Part shown: in pieces, positions 46,174 to 59,097 of the stretch
How positions within the stretch are numbered: position 1 is the stretch's first letter
How the letters are laid out: every line of letters begins with the position of its first letter
The notes under the pieces: generated by a model
Seen by the model: the letters and a program-made list of their open reading frames with translations, nothing else
Database searches by the model: none
Told to the model about the DNA's origin: nothing
Position numbers and translations under genes: made by a program
Assembly (NCBI GenBank): GCA_022496185.1
Contig: WTXG01000013.1
Location: forward strand, 186,001-250,000
Length of the DNA: 64,000 bases
Direction: 5' to 3'
Source of the DNA: Multifurca ochricompacta
Taxonomy: Eukaryota; Basidiomycota; Agaricomycetes; Russulales; Russulaceae

Positions 46174-49100
46174 AGAAACAATAATCGAATATCAATCATC
46201 CAAAACGTCCTCACTGGGAAAACCCCCTCTTTATATATGTGTACACATCGTATCTCTCTCTCTATCGGGTAAGTGATTATTGAAACGGACAAGAAAGAGA
46301 AGAGAGTCATCATCCAGGGACCGGGCATGGGTTCATCGGGATTTTGGCGTTCGTTCCGTTTTTTCGTGGTCAATCCGGTCAAGGTTTAGACTCGCAATTT
46401 CAATTCAATTCAATTCAATTCATTTTTATTTTTATTTTTTTTACAACCACAACCGCTTAAATCAATCAATCATCGTCTTCGTGCGCCCAACATAATATAT
46501 AATATAATATATTTCTTTCTTTGATTCGTGCGCGCGTAGGAGTTAGGGCCTCGGCCCCTACACATTCGGCGTTCTGACCTCTCGATTCAGTTAATTAAGC
46601 GCGCATACGGAGCTCGCACAAGTGCTGCACTATTTTCCAGAGCGATCGCGCGGATGAATTAGACGAGAGAGGGGAAAGGAGGTGGAGGGGGGGGGAGGCG
46701 AGGCAGCCTCGGAAAGCGTCTCCAGCGCGCGCGCGCGTTCCTGGGGCGATGGGGCGATTTCTTGTGCGATAACGGCATTCTATATAATCCTCTTCTTCCT
46801 GAATAGGCAGAGGTATTTCATCCCAACTTACCAACGTTCACCTCGTCTCCGCCTAAATTTCCGCTGGGGGGATGTCAGCTGGCATTCGCGATAATGATTT
46901 GACCCACACAACCCCCCATTTACCCTATCCTCTACGTCATTCGCTTGGGATCTGTTTAAGGTGCAAGCGGTCGTCTCCGCCCCCGGATCCGGATCCGTAG
47001 CCGTAGCCGAAGTACTGGGCGTCGCCATGAGGCAGGGGGAGAGGTGCTCTCCATCACTTGCGATCTCGAAACTGGGGGGATCTTTATGGAATTGACTTCC
47101 ACGCCCTGCCTCTTGCGTCCATTGCGCCAGAGCAGTCCGATCAGCTCATGTCATCCGTCACCCACCCCATCACCCCACTTTGAATGTCGGCTTTGAAAGG
47201 CTTGGCCTCGCTCTGAACGGTGGCGAATTAGTCCGAGAGCTTGTACACAAGAATGACGCTCAACTAGCGCATGCACGCATGGTCCAACGACCGCGTTCTC
47301 GCCGCTTCCAAACCTGGGATACTTACGGTAGGGATGACGCAGTTTTCATGAGATTTTCATTCCAACCGATTTCCCTAAACAGGACTTGCTCTCCCCAAGA
47401 ATTGACTGCCTTGAGGTAAAACACGCGATAAGATTTGTTTTTTTCTTTTTCTTTTTCTTTTTCATTTCGTCTGTCACCCCCAACCTCCAAGCTGTGCCAA
47501 GGCCCTGTCTGCGATCACCGTCACCGGTCATCGGTTGCTTCTATCAACCCGGGCATTGTATATATGCTTAGTTGTCATGTGGGCTCTGACGAGTCAGAGC
47601 GAAGAAGCAACTTGGACTTGGGAAAAGCATTCCGATCGCATTGATCAGGAATGGGTGTCTTCTTTCCCCCTTCTTCGCTTCGAACTTCGAGTTTTTTTTT
47701 GTTTTTTTTATCAGCCCTCGTCCCAATTCAAGCCACGTCACGCGGCTGACCGCTTGACCCCCTTTGATTATCGACGCAACCCCGTGTTTCGAGTCCTCAA
47801 GTCGTTCGGTGAGGTGTGTTGTTATCCTTTTGTACCCGTACCTGTGCGTCTTGGCATGCAGCGTCACCGTGACCAACCCGGGTATATGGCTGAGGCCCTG
47901 GCATACTGGGACGTGACGGATAACTAGACGCGTTCTTTCCGCTCCACAACAGACGACGAACGCCACTGCGTTTTGTGTGGGCTTTCGCGTTCAGTTGGCT
48001 CCGTCCTTCTCATGCGCGTGTGATCATTACCAGACCGGAGTCAGGAATGGCATTTGGGGTTCGGCGCGATACGCTCCTTTCCCTTTCCACCTTCCCCTCC
48101 CCCTTGATTCCCACTTGCCGTTTCCTTCGATCGTCGCATTCCCAATCGCCACCTTGTATGGCAGCAAAAACAGAAAACCAAAAAACAAAAAACCAATCGG
48201 TAGCTTAGTCATCTCACGAACGGTGATGGGTTCCTCCGTTCCGGTCGCTTCCATCTGTCTGGCCTGCTTGTACCCCCTCGGACGGAATGATGCAGCATCC
48301 ATTATCAGACCCGTCATTCATCGTGGATAGATAAATTCGCCGAGGGAGAGCAAGATATCGCAAACGTGGCGGTTAAAAATAACTTGTGCACTATCACGTT
48401 ATGACAGGTGGCGTTTCACCCCAAGGCCTCGCTGCCAAGGGGCATACACACAACTTGGCCAGACGAGGCTCCCCCTCTCCCTCTCCCTCTCCCTCAGGCA
48501 CTAATAGTTGTATTCATCCCCATTAGGGTAGAACATGAGGAGACAGACGATAAGCTGTTCAGTACCTTGGTATCTCCTCACCCGGCTAAAAGAGACGCTA
48601 CCCCAGACGCACAGCTCGCCATCTGGGATTTGGTGACGATGATGATGATGATGATATTGACCCAGCTGTATGGTGTACCATAAAATCGTATCCCCACGAT
48701 TGATTGGAAATGACCGGGGGAGGGAAAGTATGCACTGAAACTACTAAAACGCTCGCATATTCTATGCCATTCAGTCATTCAGTCTCTCTCTTTCCAGGAA
48801 GAACTTCCCCTTTTTTTTTGCAGGTGTGATCTTATCTCAAAGCAATGCTTCGAATTGCACTTTCAACGCAAGATAGGCATCGCATCTGCCTGGCGTCCAT
48901 GTCCCGGCCGAGCGCGCGTGCAAACGAGTCAGATTTCTCGCGACGAGACGAGAAGAAAATGTCAAAGATACTTGGCGCCAGGCAGGTAGGTGTGCAGGCA
49001 TGCTGGCAGGGCGATACCTGACTCCTGCCAGGATTTTCTGTTCGTGTTAGGAGATTTAAAAAGAATCAGAACAACAAAAATAAAGAAAAACACAAAAGGA

Positions 49101-51152
49101 CGGGCGCGATCAAAGGGAAACATGGCATTCGGATCTCGTTAACGGTGCATCTCACCCCCTCACCCAGCTCGCGTGTGTTGGGCGTGGGTACCTGGCCTGG
49201 GGCTTGTCTTGCCCTTGGCATTAATGTTTGCTTTTTTTTTTGGGAGGACAACGCGTTTCAGGACTGACTTGAACACGTACCGGTGCCAAAAAAAAAAAAT
49301 CCCGAGTAAGGGAGAACGCTGTGGTGAAAAGAAGGAAATATGAAAAAAGAAATAAACCAACGATGAGTCCTCAACGGATTCGATTCAATCGGGGCGGCAA
49401 GATTGTACGGCATGTAATTGTCCAAGGATAGAAACGGCCTGCCGTACAACTTTTGTAGACACGACGCAGGCTCTTGCAGGCGCTTGGCTGTTGGCGTTCC
49501 GAATCTGAGAGATAGAAAAAAAAAAGAAGTACCCTGGAGGCAACTGGCGCTCAAGCTGTATGTGCTTGGCGGGCGTGTGGGACTGGGTGGGAAGGAGGGG
49601 GACTCGAAGGTGAGAGGAGGGGACGTGTCATGTTCTGTGACGTACACGTTCGAGGAATTTGTCTCTACGTCGGATAAGTGACAGAATATTGACGGCATGT
49701 GTGTATGTAGTACGTGCGTGCATGCATGCGCGCACGACAGACAGAATTTTCAGTAGCGCTCAGACTTCTTCTAAATCCATCCATTGAAATAGTGTCACCG
49801 TAAGCAATTAGTAAGGAATAGAGAAAAAAAAATAAGCAAAGGAATCATAGGATCCCCCCCCCCCCACATCCTTGCTAAATTTGAGAAATGGGGAATAAAA
49901 GCTAGTTTGATGTGTGAAGCGAGAGAGAGAGAGACATGACCGGATCAGATTGCTGATCTCTCCCTCTTCTTTTGGAGGAGACCACTTAAGAGCAAGACGT
50001 TTCCTCTCGTCTCACCGTCTACAACAATTTCCATCTAAAAAAAGAGAATATGATATGAAATTCTGTTCTGTTCTGTGATACTCACCCCAAACTTTGATTT
50101 TTTTTTTACTCGCACACATAGAATAAATAAGAATAGCAAAAACAGAAACAGAAAAGGTCGCCGCTTTTGCATTGAATAGTTAGTTAAAATGTTGTCTAGT
50201 CCGTATTCCCTTCTTAATCTCCCCCTTTTCGGGCGACTATATGTTTTGTGATGGTGGTGGTAAATGGCGAAAGGTTGATGGATGGAACGACCCTCGTACA
50301 ATAGCGCACGTCGTCCCTGAGCCCGGAGCTCAAGACACGAGGTGAGACGCGATTGACACTGTAATCATTACCATCATCATCATCAAAAAAGAACTAACTA
50401 CCGTGGACGCTCACTGCTGGGGAAGCGCTGGGTTCCATCAACATCTGGTTCCATTACGGCAGCTCACCCCCACATACATCCCTCCTCCCCCCCCCTGATC
50501 CCAATTCCTATACATTCCCATGATCAAATCATGGACATTTTGGTTTGGCTGCGCTTATGCATAACCCCCCCAGGAACACGCCTTTCGGCTACTGGTCCTA
50601 CCTGCTACTACCTCATCTAATCCCTATTTCCAAATTAGGGAGGAGGAAATCAATCTCGAAGAACGTTGCGCTGCTGGCTGACCTTTACATCGGAAGGTTG
50701 GGCATTCTTTCCCGCCTACCACATATCCCGAGGAGGGGGCAATGATGATGACGATGATGATAATAGTGATTCGAAATCGCGCAGAGAGATATACCAATCT
50801 CGCTTATGGGATCAGTGTGAGAAGATGGGAAAGCGTGGAAGGTGGAAGGAGAAGTGTGAGAGGGGGTGGTGAGAGGACAGAACAAATGGGCGTGACTGCT
50901 GCGCAAATACGTGTAAGTAGGGAAATAGAACGGTGGTAGAAGGAAGAAGAAAATAAAAGCGTCTGTCACTGTGAATAGGATAGATATACTCAGAGTCCGT
51001 AAGCGAAGCGGAAGAATGTGCAACTAAATGAGATACAACTACACTGAGAGATGACTACGCCAGAACCGAGAGCGACGCACGCACGCACGCTGTCCCTCCC
51101 CGTCGTCGTTAACATCTACATCTATCAATGACCCGCAATCCCTCCCAACACG
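46174..51152. other. About 5 kb without recognisable genes
   Basis: This covers the MATE upstream region and the 3' side of the membrane-protein gene. It is rich in homopolymers and simple repeats: CAATT repeats near 46400, an AATATAAT run near 46495, CCCTCT near 48475, C-run near 49853, GA-run near 49920. Frames up to 130 codons (for example 47535-47927) have biased composition and no motifs. No tRNA or rRNA was recognised by eye. Confidence 0.5.
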
Positions 51153-52575
51153 CTACGATTGTCTCCCACGGGCCTTTCCACCGCCACTACTACCACCACC
51201 GACGCTACCATTCAATCTACCATCCTCTCCAACGCCGCCCAGCTGCGACCGTGCATCCGTATAGAGAGACACCGACGAGCCGGTCCCCATCGTACTGCTC
51301 ACGGGCCGGCCACCCTCTCCGGGAAGCAATATTCTGGGTATTGACAACATCGAGGAATTGTTGTTATGACCGTATACCATACTTGCCTGGCGAGACTCAT
51401 GGACGTCATCTGACGGGCTTTGATGCACCTGCGGAGTGCGCTCTCCAGCCCCACCAGGTTTAAACCGCACGGGCGGTCCAGACAGGCCGGACGGTGAAAG
51501 GAGCTCCCCGTACTCGGATGGTATCGTCGTCGGGGGTTGTGGAGGTGTAGGGAGGTGGTGATGGTGATGGCCTGTGGTGGGTGCGTCAGATGTGACAGAA
51601 AAGAAAGTTTGAGAGGAACGAGTGGAAGCACTCGCGCTCCGCGCGTTTTGATTAAAGGAAGGATAGTGCTGCATTGTGGGTAGGGACGACGCGGCGCTCG
51701 CGAGGGACGAGATACTCCCCCGAAAAGCGCCGATGAGCGGTATCCCCGATGCTTTCGGGATATGCAGCCAACTTGCGGGTGTCGGTGTCGGTGAGGATGA
51801 TCGGGCGGATGCGGGTGGTGGTGCTGGCTCTGATGCTGGTAGTGTTGGAGCAGGTGCTGGTATTGGCGCATGAGACTCCGCGCTTGACGTTGTGGGTGAT
51901 TGGCCACGCTGTGGAGATACGTCCGTTACCGAATCTTCCGGAAGTGGATCCATAGGCACGCGGGCGATGCGTGTACGGGCATGCCGTAGAGGTTGCGGCT
52001 GCGAGGAGCGGAGAGATCGCGGTAGTCCAGGTTCCAAGTCAGGGGAAGGGGAACGCGTCGAAAAAGACCTGAACGTTGGCGCAAAGCGCCGGGGAGAATG
52101 TAGTAAGGACGAGGTCGCGCTTGGTGTGGGGGGTACGCTTGATTGTGTGGCGGTATCTGATTGCGCCGTAGTGGACCCAAAACGTGAATACTCCACGCTG
52201 GCATTCGGGTCGGGGTGGAGGAGCGGGACGAATGCGTCAGCGGAGATGGCACGGTTGTGGACACCTCGATGACTGTTGACCGTCGGGGACGTTCGACCGC
52301 TCACCGTCGAGTTATCTGCTTGTTTTGGTTGACGTCTCGAGGCCCGGCGTCGAGCGAGGGGAACGATCACGAGGATGAGGGCGATGATGAGGACAAAGCC
52401 ACCGACGGTGGCGACGATAATAATGACGAGCTTGCTTGTGTTTTTGGATTGCGATGTGAACGGGGTAGCAGTTGGCTAGCAGAAACGTGGCCAAATCAAA
52501 TGACCCAAATAGCAAAAAAAGGGCCGAGAATTAACTTACCACCACACCTGTTACTGACGTCGTAGCATCGCTCAT
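51153..52575 (-). CDS. Single-pass membrane protein with a long Ser/Pro-rich tail (452 aa)
   Basis: Two exons on the minus strand, 52575-52540 and 52475-51153, joined by a 64-bp GTAAGT...GCTAG intron. The start MSDATTSVTGVV precedes a Thr/Ser stretch and one strong membrane helix (about residues 28-52, LVIIIVATVGGFVLIIALIL), then ARRRASRRQ, so the tail is probably cytosolic. The remaining ~390 residues are low-complexity, with many SP/TP sites, a His run and Gly-rich ends. There is no cleavable signal peptide. The topology recalls fungal wall-stress sensors, but no extracellular domain is present. Function not recognised. Confidence 0.75.
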
Positions 52576-52983
52576 CTTGGCATAAGACAATCTTCACGTT
52601 CGGACGGTAGAGAAAGGACTACCGGGGCTCACACACGGGGAGTAAAAGAAAGTGTGTGAGAAACCAGTTGAGGAAGGGATAGAGACGATAACCAAGAAGG
52701 GCGAGGCTGTGGGTGCCAGTTTTGACTAGGTGCCGAGTTGCCCGACCGAGTATTGTTGTACTAGTAGAGAGGCGTACGTCAATATCAAAGGGCCGGCGCT
52801 TGTCAGTACCTTTCCCTTTTCCCTTTTGTTTTCTCGATATCAAATTAAAGCCAAAGTGACAGTTGTGGTTGTACAAAATCAACTGTACATGAATATGAAC
52901 ATGAACACGCGTGCGGGGGACAAGGAGGAGAGGAGAAGATAACTGTAACGGCCCGTTTCATTCCGGCTTGCACTCGAACAACG
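52576..52983. promoter_or_regulatory. Shared divergent promoter region
   Basis: A 408-bp gap separates the start codons of the membrane-protein gene (minus) and the zinc-finger gene (plus). A CCTTTCCCTTTTCCCTTTTG pyrimidine tract at about 52808-52828 reads on the plus strand. No specific binding site is claimed. Confidence 0.35.
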
Positions 52984-53601
52984 ATGAACACTTTACACTC
53001 TTGTCAATGGGATTGCTGTCGTTTCACTACAGAAAATCATGATGACCTCGTGAAACATGTCATATCAGAGCATATCGATAAGGCTCGGCCAATAAAAAGA
53101 TTGGACGTTGATTTTGTTGAAGGGGAATACAGCGGTGCTAGTACTTCAGGTGATGTGATTAAACTCTTTTTAATAATCAGCTTCAAATCTCAATGGCAAC
53201 CATTAAAGTACCCACAAGTTCTCAACTCGATGTACTTCAATCCACTTCACAGCATATGGAGGATCTAGTCATGAGCCTCCAATCACCTCCATCAAATGTC
53301 CTTCCTCCTCAGTCTACCAGCCCTCTTCCTGAGGCAAATCGTCCAGTATTTCCTGAACCAACAAGTACTCAAACTTTCAATCACCCATTATCATTTACCT
53401 CAGGTTCTACATACATCCTTCCCATTTCTCAACAACGGCGGATGAATGAAAGCTTGCTTGATGAGGTACGCCACTGTGCCTCTATATTTGTTTTTCCGCG
53501 CAACTTTACATGACGTCACTTTACACCAGGGAAGCAGCCACGATACTTCTCAGATAGAACTCCAAACACAAGCAGTATACAAATCCCAAGTTTTTGATTA
53601 G
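52984..53601 (+). CDS. Small C2H2 zinc-finger protein (164 aa)
   Basis: Three exons, 52984-53149, 53209-53465 and 53530-53601, with introns of 59 and 64 bp; the frame closes at a TAG. The N-terminus has one C2H2 finger, C7-x4-C12-x12-H25-x4-H30 (CQWDCCRFTT...VKHVISEH), spaced as in GLI/ZIC-type fingers. The rest is Ser/Thr/Pro/Gln-rich (QSPPSNVLPPQSTSPLP), typical of disordered regulatory regions. A single finger is weak for DNA binding alone, so a protein-binding role is possible. The first intron boundary was chosen because only the later AG at 53207-53208 keeps the Ser/Pro-rich frame. Confidence 0.65.
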
Positions 53602-55119
53602 CACACCCCTTTAGCAAACGGGTGCGATACTTTTTTTTTGTATGGCGTCTACACCACCTCGGGGTTGCGTATTGTTCCCATTTGTTCGTATTTGCAGACA
53701 GACATGATGCACAGGAAAAGGTGTAATGGTGCGGCTGCTATTGACTTGATCGGCAGCCTTTGTAACGGGCAGCGGTGTCCTTACAAGGGACGCGTAAATG
53801 TGTAGGATTGGCCAGCCTCCACGTTGGGGGTTTGCAAGTCTAGCCTTCGAGCGAGCGTGGGCGCCGGTGCTTCCAACCCACTCACCCCTCCGTCCATGTA
53901 TGGCAAGAGAGACGCGCGCGAAGTCAGCTTTCGTGAGGGCGCACCTGTCTCGACTCTCACAGGTGCCTCGCGGCGCGTCATATGCTCTCATCTTCTCACT
54001 GAAACCGAAGATTAAAACGTGTTGTTCAATATCATTTTGTTCCATCTTGTTTGCTCAGGTTGCGCCGTAACTTCTTCCTGGGGAGAAGCTGCCGGATACC
54101 CCCGATGCGGCCTTTCACCTTCCCACCTAGAACTCACTCGTTATCCAGAAAGGTTTCTTTTTTTGTGGCTCTTATTAGGTGCGCACGACATGAACCACGT
54201 ATTCTATCGCCATTCAATGGGGAGCCAGCTTTATATGGGTTCATCACTCGCCGTTTTCAATCCAAAGAAGTGGGTCACCTGCTATCTAAGTTGTGCTTCT
54301 GCAGTCGAAACGACCATGAATTCAAAAACCCATGCGTTTCTTGCGTCTTGTGTCTTGCTGTCCAGTCCCCGGGGCAGTTCCGTAGCGAGTCGATGGTCAC
54401 CATCACTGCATCTGCCCTCCGTTTGCGTAGGACCACTTTTTAAGGCCCTCTACATAAAAATCTCTCAATGAAAGCGTTCAAAAACCGATAGGGACTGAGT
54501 GTGTGGATTATTGGTTTGCTGTGATAATAGAATTTAATGTTTTTGGTCCGTTAACGGATTTCTAGTACGTTGTCAGATCACAATAGCCCGTCCTGGTCTT
54601 TCTCACGAACATGCCAGACGTCAGGACATATTTATTCAAATTCGATGGAATTTTTGAGGGGATTATGGAAACCTGCGACGATATACTACATCGTCCGAGT
54701 TGCGCGGCGGGTGAACAGATCCGAATTCCATGCCCACCGCATACCTACATTCTAAGTTAAACCAAATATGCCTTGGTAGGACACTCCGTATTTGCCTTTA
54801 CCGCCATCCTCTCTCACAGAATATCAGGCTGTTTAATTCTAGGATGGTTCGGTATCTGTATCGTGTGTCGGTTGTTGAGTGAAATCTCCGTCTCAATCAC
54901 TCGGTCTCACTTACTTGTCACTCCATCATCTTCATCATCTGAAATTGGATATCTGTAATACCGCTCTAACCAGTGCCTCTGAGACACCGTAATCACTGCC
55001 CAGGGAGCCAGCGTAGATGGCCTGATAGTGGATAGTATCGACAAGTTGTCGAGGCAGAGGAGTTGTGACAACAAGTCACGTGACTACGTGTCACACTTCC
55101 CACCCAAGCCGCCGTAATC
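53602..55119. other. No recognised gene
   Basis: Overlapping frames of 60-150 codons on both strands (53611-54045 minus, 54019-54471 plus) are mutually exclusive and without motifs. Confidence 0.45.
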
Positions 55120-56849
55120 AGTCAAAGCGCCATCCTTCTTCAGGATGTCGATCAAGGAATATATTCACCCTTTACTTCATCCTTTCGCCTTCCTTCAGAG
55201 GGCCTCAAACATCTTATGAAATATTTACCTGGAACACCAGATGCATCAAATAAGAAGACTAAAGAGGATCTTCGGGCAATCTATGGGCGCTTTGAGAGTC
55301 CATACTAGCAAATCATGTCAGCGATGAGGATTTCAAGAAAAACGTTTCACCAGAAACAAGACGATTTTTTCAACGTCTTGAGAACGTCAACAAGGGAGGA
55401 TGCCACTAAGGATGACTACCAGGCTGTCGTAACTCATAGTCATTATCTTTTCCCTATCAAATCAATCAAATCATCATACTCTAAGGAATGTCTTTTGGAC
55501 TATACATTTGCCAGTAAGGCCCAAGAACTTGTCCACCCCTATAATTAATTCATAATGGCCAGAATATTAGATCCACGGGTGCAGATAGGCAATCATTTTA
55601 CAATCGTGTTCTTGGCCGGGCCAAGGCCAAAGACGTACGTCTATCACGGCTCGTTCATAGTTTTCATTCACTTAATTTTCCTGCAGAGGCCGAGCACAGA
55701 CCCTGTTGTGGAGATTAAACAACTTAACCATGCATTCGAACGTCTTCGAGAGGCAGTGAATCGTGCAAGTAAAGTGGAACTTCCTTTTTTCTTCTTACAT
55801 TTTCCGGGTGGGGTACATATTATGACTATGGCGACCAATTTTCTCGCAAGGAACTGATTGGAGTTTCCAAGGACAAACTACTATTGGGCCTGGAAGCGAG
55901 GACCTTTCGGATGCGCAGACATATACGGTTTTGTCTCAGCGTTTGGCGTTGGATATTGACGGCTCCAAATATATACTTTCATCGGCGACCCCTGTGAAGC
56001 TTGCGGAAATTATGCAGGATCAAATCGCCAATTATATCCGGGTCTGCATCTATGTCGGAGAGGTATTCGAGTCTATGCGCGGAGTTGCTTCGTTCGAGTC
56101 GATCCTCTCAGAGGCGGCTTATCGTGTCATGAATGATGGGCATGGGTTTAGCCTACCTGTGGCACTCGAAAAGGCTTTATCTGGATTTTGCATCAATCAA
56201 GGGGCCCATGGGAAGTTATCGGTCGCTGCCTGGTTCACTTGGGCACGCGATCGGGCAATCAGAAGAAAAGGTGAACCTCCTGACAGGGCGCTTTGTCATT
56301 TCTTTACTGTCAAGGAGCTGTTTTAAAGTCTGTTTCTTGTATCGATTTTGAAATCGATCTTGAAGACCAAACCATCTCCGTCCACAGAAAGACAAAGGGA
56401 ATGAGCCGCTATTCGAAAAGGCATCCAAGGGGGCCACAATGCATTTTAATCATTTCATCACATTGTACGAAGACAAGGTGCTAGCGCGCAAATATCTAGT
56501 CCGTTTTATGGCACGGGGCGCGGTTGCTCTGTGCGTCAATTGTGAATCTGGCTTTGATGTGGTTTATCCATACTTGTATGAGGACATGGAGCTTGACATG
56601 CAGAAAGTTGGATTTATAATCGTCCAAGTGAAGAACGATTCAAACATTGGTCAGAGCGATTTTACCAAACTGTTCAACAAGATGGATCCATTCAAATATA
56701 ATTTACTTGAGGAGTCAGACAAGGAAGATGGCCGGTGGCCGATCCCAATCATTTGTTCTCTTTCTTCTCAAGGTATGCCTACTGTGGAACACATGAAGTA
56801 CAAGTCGTCATCAGATGGTGCAATGACCCTGGACACAAATGGTAGCTAA
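55120..56849 (+). pseudogene. Crinkler-like NTPase-nuclease relic (copy 3)
   Basis: Nearly the same sequence as copy 2, with the same loss of the Walker A region; the frames at 55315-55548 and 55555-55857 match copy 2 almost word for word. It has additionally lost the DEAH/Walker B segment between about 55777 and 55788. The nuclease-like region survives in pieces (55931-56326 and 56439-56849), with IIVQVKND at about 56620-56643. The C-terminus is cut at about 56843, where the inverted hydrolase block begins. Confidence 0.85.
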
Positions 56850-56859
56850 AACTCTTTTT

Positions 56860-58590
56860 ACAGCCACATTTATCACTAGGGATAAATCTTTGATATCTTT
56901 TTAAGGGAAGGATTCAAGCCGCTGCTGGCAGTGGCAGTAGTAGCAGTTGGCATCTATGTGCTCATTTCTCAACAGAACAATAAAAACATAAACACAGCCC
57001 CGCGACAGTAATGTTACTATTCTCGACACATCTAAGAGGACTTTAGTTAGACCTACACCATCACAACTATTCCGTTTTCTGTTGCGCCTTTACTAGTTCT
57101 TGTATATCCTTCGTGCCAAAGTCCCTCAAAAATCTCCACGTTCCGGCTTCTTTACTATTAGGCTGTCCATCCTGCCTTTCCCAGCCTGTGAGATCCCCTT
57201 CTGGATAGAACTCGAGTATGTCGCGGAGAGAAGGGTCGTGCGCAAGAATGACGAGCACATTTGGACTTGCGTCAAATACCTTGAGCGCTTCAAGCGTTAC
57301 TCGAGCAGTCGCCGGATCCGAGTTGATGGCCGGACGAGGTTCATAGAATGGGGTGGTTCTGAAGGAACCACTGTCATGGGAATGCGAGCATGGGTGGATT
57401 TGTTCAAAGATGGATCCAGGGCAGGCAATGACCGATCTCGGGGCTTCAAATGGAGATGGTCTAATAGATTCTGGGAGAGGAAGAAGAGGAGTGGGGCGGA
57501 ACTCGCCGACGTGATGAGCGGCATCTCCTGCAAGAAGCAAAAACCTGTCTTCAGAAGTACGTGCCAGTGCCATAATGTGGTCGCTGGTGTGTCCGAGGGC
57601 TTCAATGATGTAGAAAGAACCGTCCTCGAACCAATCGATGGCTCGCAATCCACACACTTTCAAGGGGGATGCGTCGAAGTCCAACTCGATGAGATCGCGA
57701 CCTTCGAAGGCATCTTGAACTGTATGAACGTCTGGATTGTCGGGATAGCCTGGGTATGACTTGCTGTTGGACTTGAATCCGGGGCCGACGATGAGGGACG
57801 TAGTCGGCGGAAAGAGGGATGGATCTCCCGTATGGTCGGCATGACGATGAGACCAGACGATAGAATTGATGGAAGAAAGTGGGACCGAAGCGGAATTCAG
57901 GATGTCGACAACATCGGAGGGAATATCAACGCTCGCGTCCGTATGTTGAAACAGTTTACGGACTGAACAATACAAAGTCAGCTACACATCGAATTTTGAC
58001 TGGTACGGAAAGACGGTGGCTCCCCCACGAAAGAAAAGAAAAAAGAAAACGAATGGTAAAAATCTATGGCTCGAAAGGGGGACTCACTTGATGGGGCCAG
58101 TTTTTCCCTCCAATCTTTCCTCATACCAAGGTCGTACATGAGCTTCTTCCCGACTTTGTCATTCTCGACAAGAAAGCTATACATTGGGGCATCCACGGTG
58201 TCGTGTCCGGGTATCTGCGGCTGAAGCATCAGGGCCGTTGGTATCACCAGAAGGCCAGCATAGAGGATTGAGACGCGGACAGTAGATCCATTGAATGGAG
58301 GGAGCTGGAGTGACGATTCATCAGACATTTCGAAAGAAGGGGGGCGGTAGCACTAAGCACTGGCGCAAGACGAGTTGGATGGATGAAGTACATCGAAGCT
58401 AGTTATAAGTGCGGTAGCCCTACTGACCGACGATTACGCGTTGAGAAGGCAGTTTTCGGCGGTCTAGCGGTCTATCGTCCTTGACTTGGAACAGACGCGA
58501 AGCAGATAAGTCATGATGAACCTAGAGACATAGAACTTTTCACTTCATCGCGTACTTGTAGTTATTAGTTCTCATTGGCTGGAATGAGCT
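56860..58590 (-). repeat. Inverted duplication block, copy B
   Basis: Inverse copy of 34038-35930 with the hydrolase gene, its promoter and its 3' flank. Its left edge truncates the NTPase-nuclease copy 3. Coding parts differ at few residues. Confidence 0.8.
57067..58328 (-). CDS. Metallo-beta-lactamase-fold hydrolase, copy 2 (378 aa)
   Basis: Exons 58328-58088 and 57962-57067 (241 and 896 nt, exactly as in copy 1) around a 125-bp intron. The zinc ligands are intact: SHRHADHTGD, LGHTSDHIM, LLAGDAAHH, VILAHDPSL. Most residue changes from copy 1 are conservative and many fall at the N-terminus (MSDESSLQLPP against MPDELSLQLPP). No stop or frameshift, so both copies may be active. Cytosolic by sequence; substrate unknown. 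Confidence 0.9.
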
Positions 58591-58758
58591 ACTTGTTACG
58601 TTTTGTCCGACGTTCGCCTCAGCCCTCCTTCGATTCGGTTCAACTTCATGTTACGCGATTCTCACGCATTGAAATGCAGGCTGCTCCTTGACGGGATCTA
58701 CCCGATTCCGCCTGATCGCTCTGATAACGCAGAAACTTGCTCAGCCAAATGCTAACGT

Positions 58759-59097
58759 ATGGATCCAGTGGACTATACAGTACTGGATGAGACTTTAATC
58801 CCTTACATGCTTAACACTGAGTACGTCGGCATCTTTCCCCGACGAATATTCTCCCCCTCCCCTACTCTGATACCTGCTTGCGGTTGCAGATTGCCAGTTC
58901 CAAGCGATGTATACCATCACTACAAAATCACAGTATTTATCCTGCCCGTCTTTGTCTGTCTTGTGAGTAGTTCTCTCATCTGATCCGGACGCTCTCTGCA
59001 CATTTATGGGTCCCTCACTCCACCAACTGTATGACTTCTTGCTACATGGCTTCTCAAGGCGTTCTGGTGGCACCAGAAACTGAGCCCGTACATATGA
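58759..59097 (+). CDS. Candidate small membrane protein (57 aa, three exons)
   Basis: Exons 58759-58820, 58890-58962 and 59059-59097 join in frame across GTACGT...TTGCAG and GTGAGT...CTCAAG introns. The product begins MDPVDYTVLDETLIPYML and has one likely membrane helix, ITVFILPVFVCLAFWW, near the C-terminus. Size and layout would suit a small organelle or ER membrane subunit. No family is recognised, and the model rests only on splice consensus and frame closure. Confidence 0.4.

Noticed and set aside
47535..47927. 130-codon frame in the gene-poor region
   Set aside because: Contains pyrimidine-run Phe/Ser stretches, no motif, and no plausible promoter or splice structure.
53611..54045. 144-codon minus-strand frame rich in Arg and Ala
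   Set aside because: Overlaps two other similar-length frames on the plus strand, has no domain or intron signals, and fits a GC-rich non-coding stretch.
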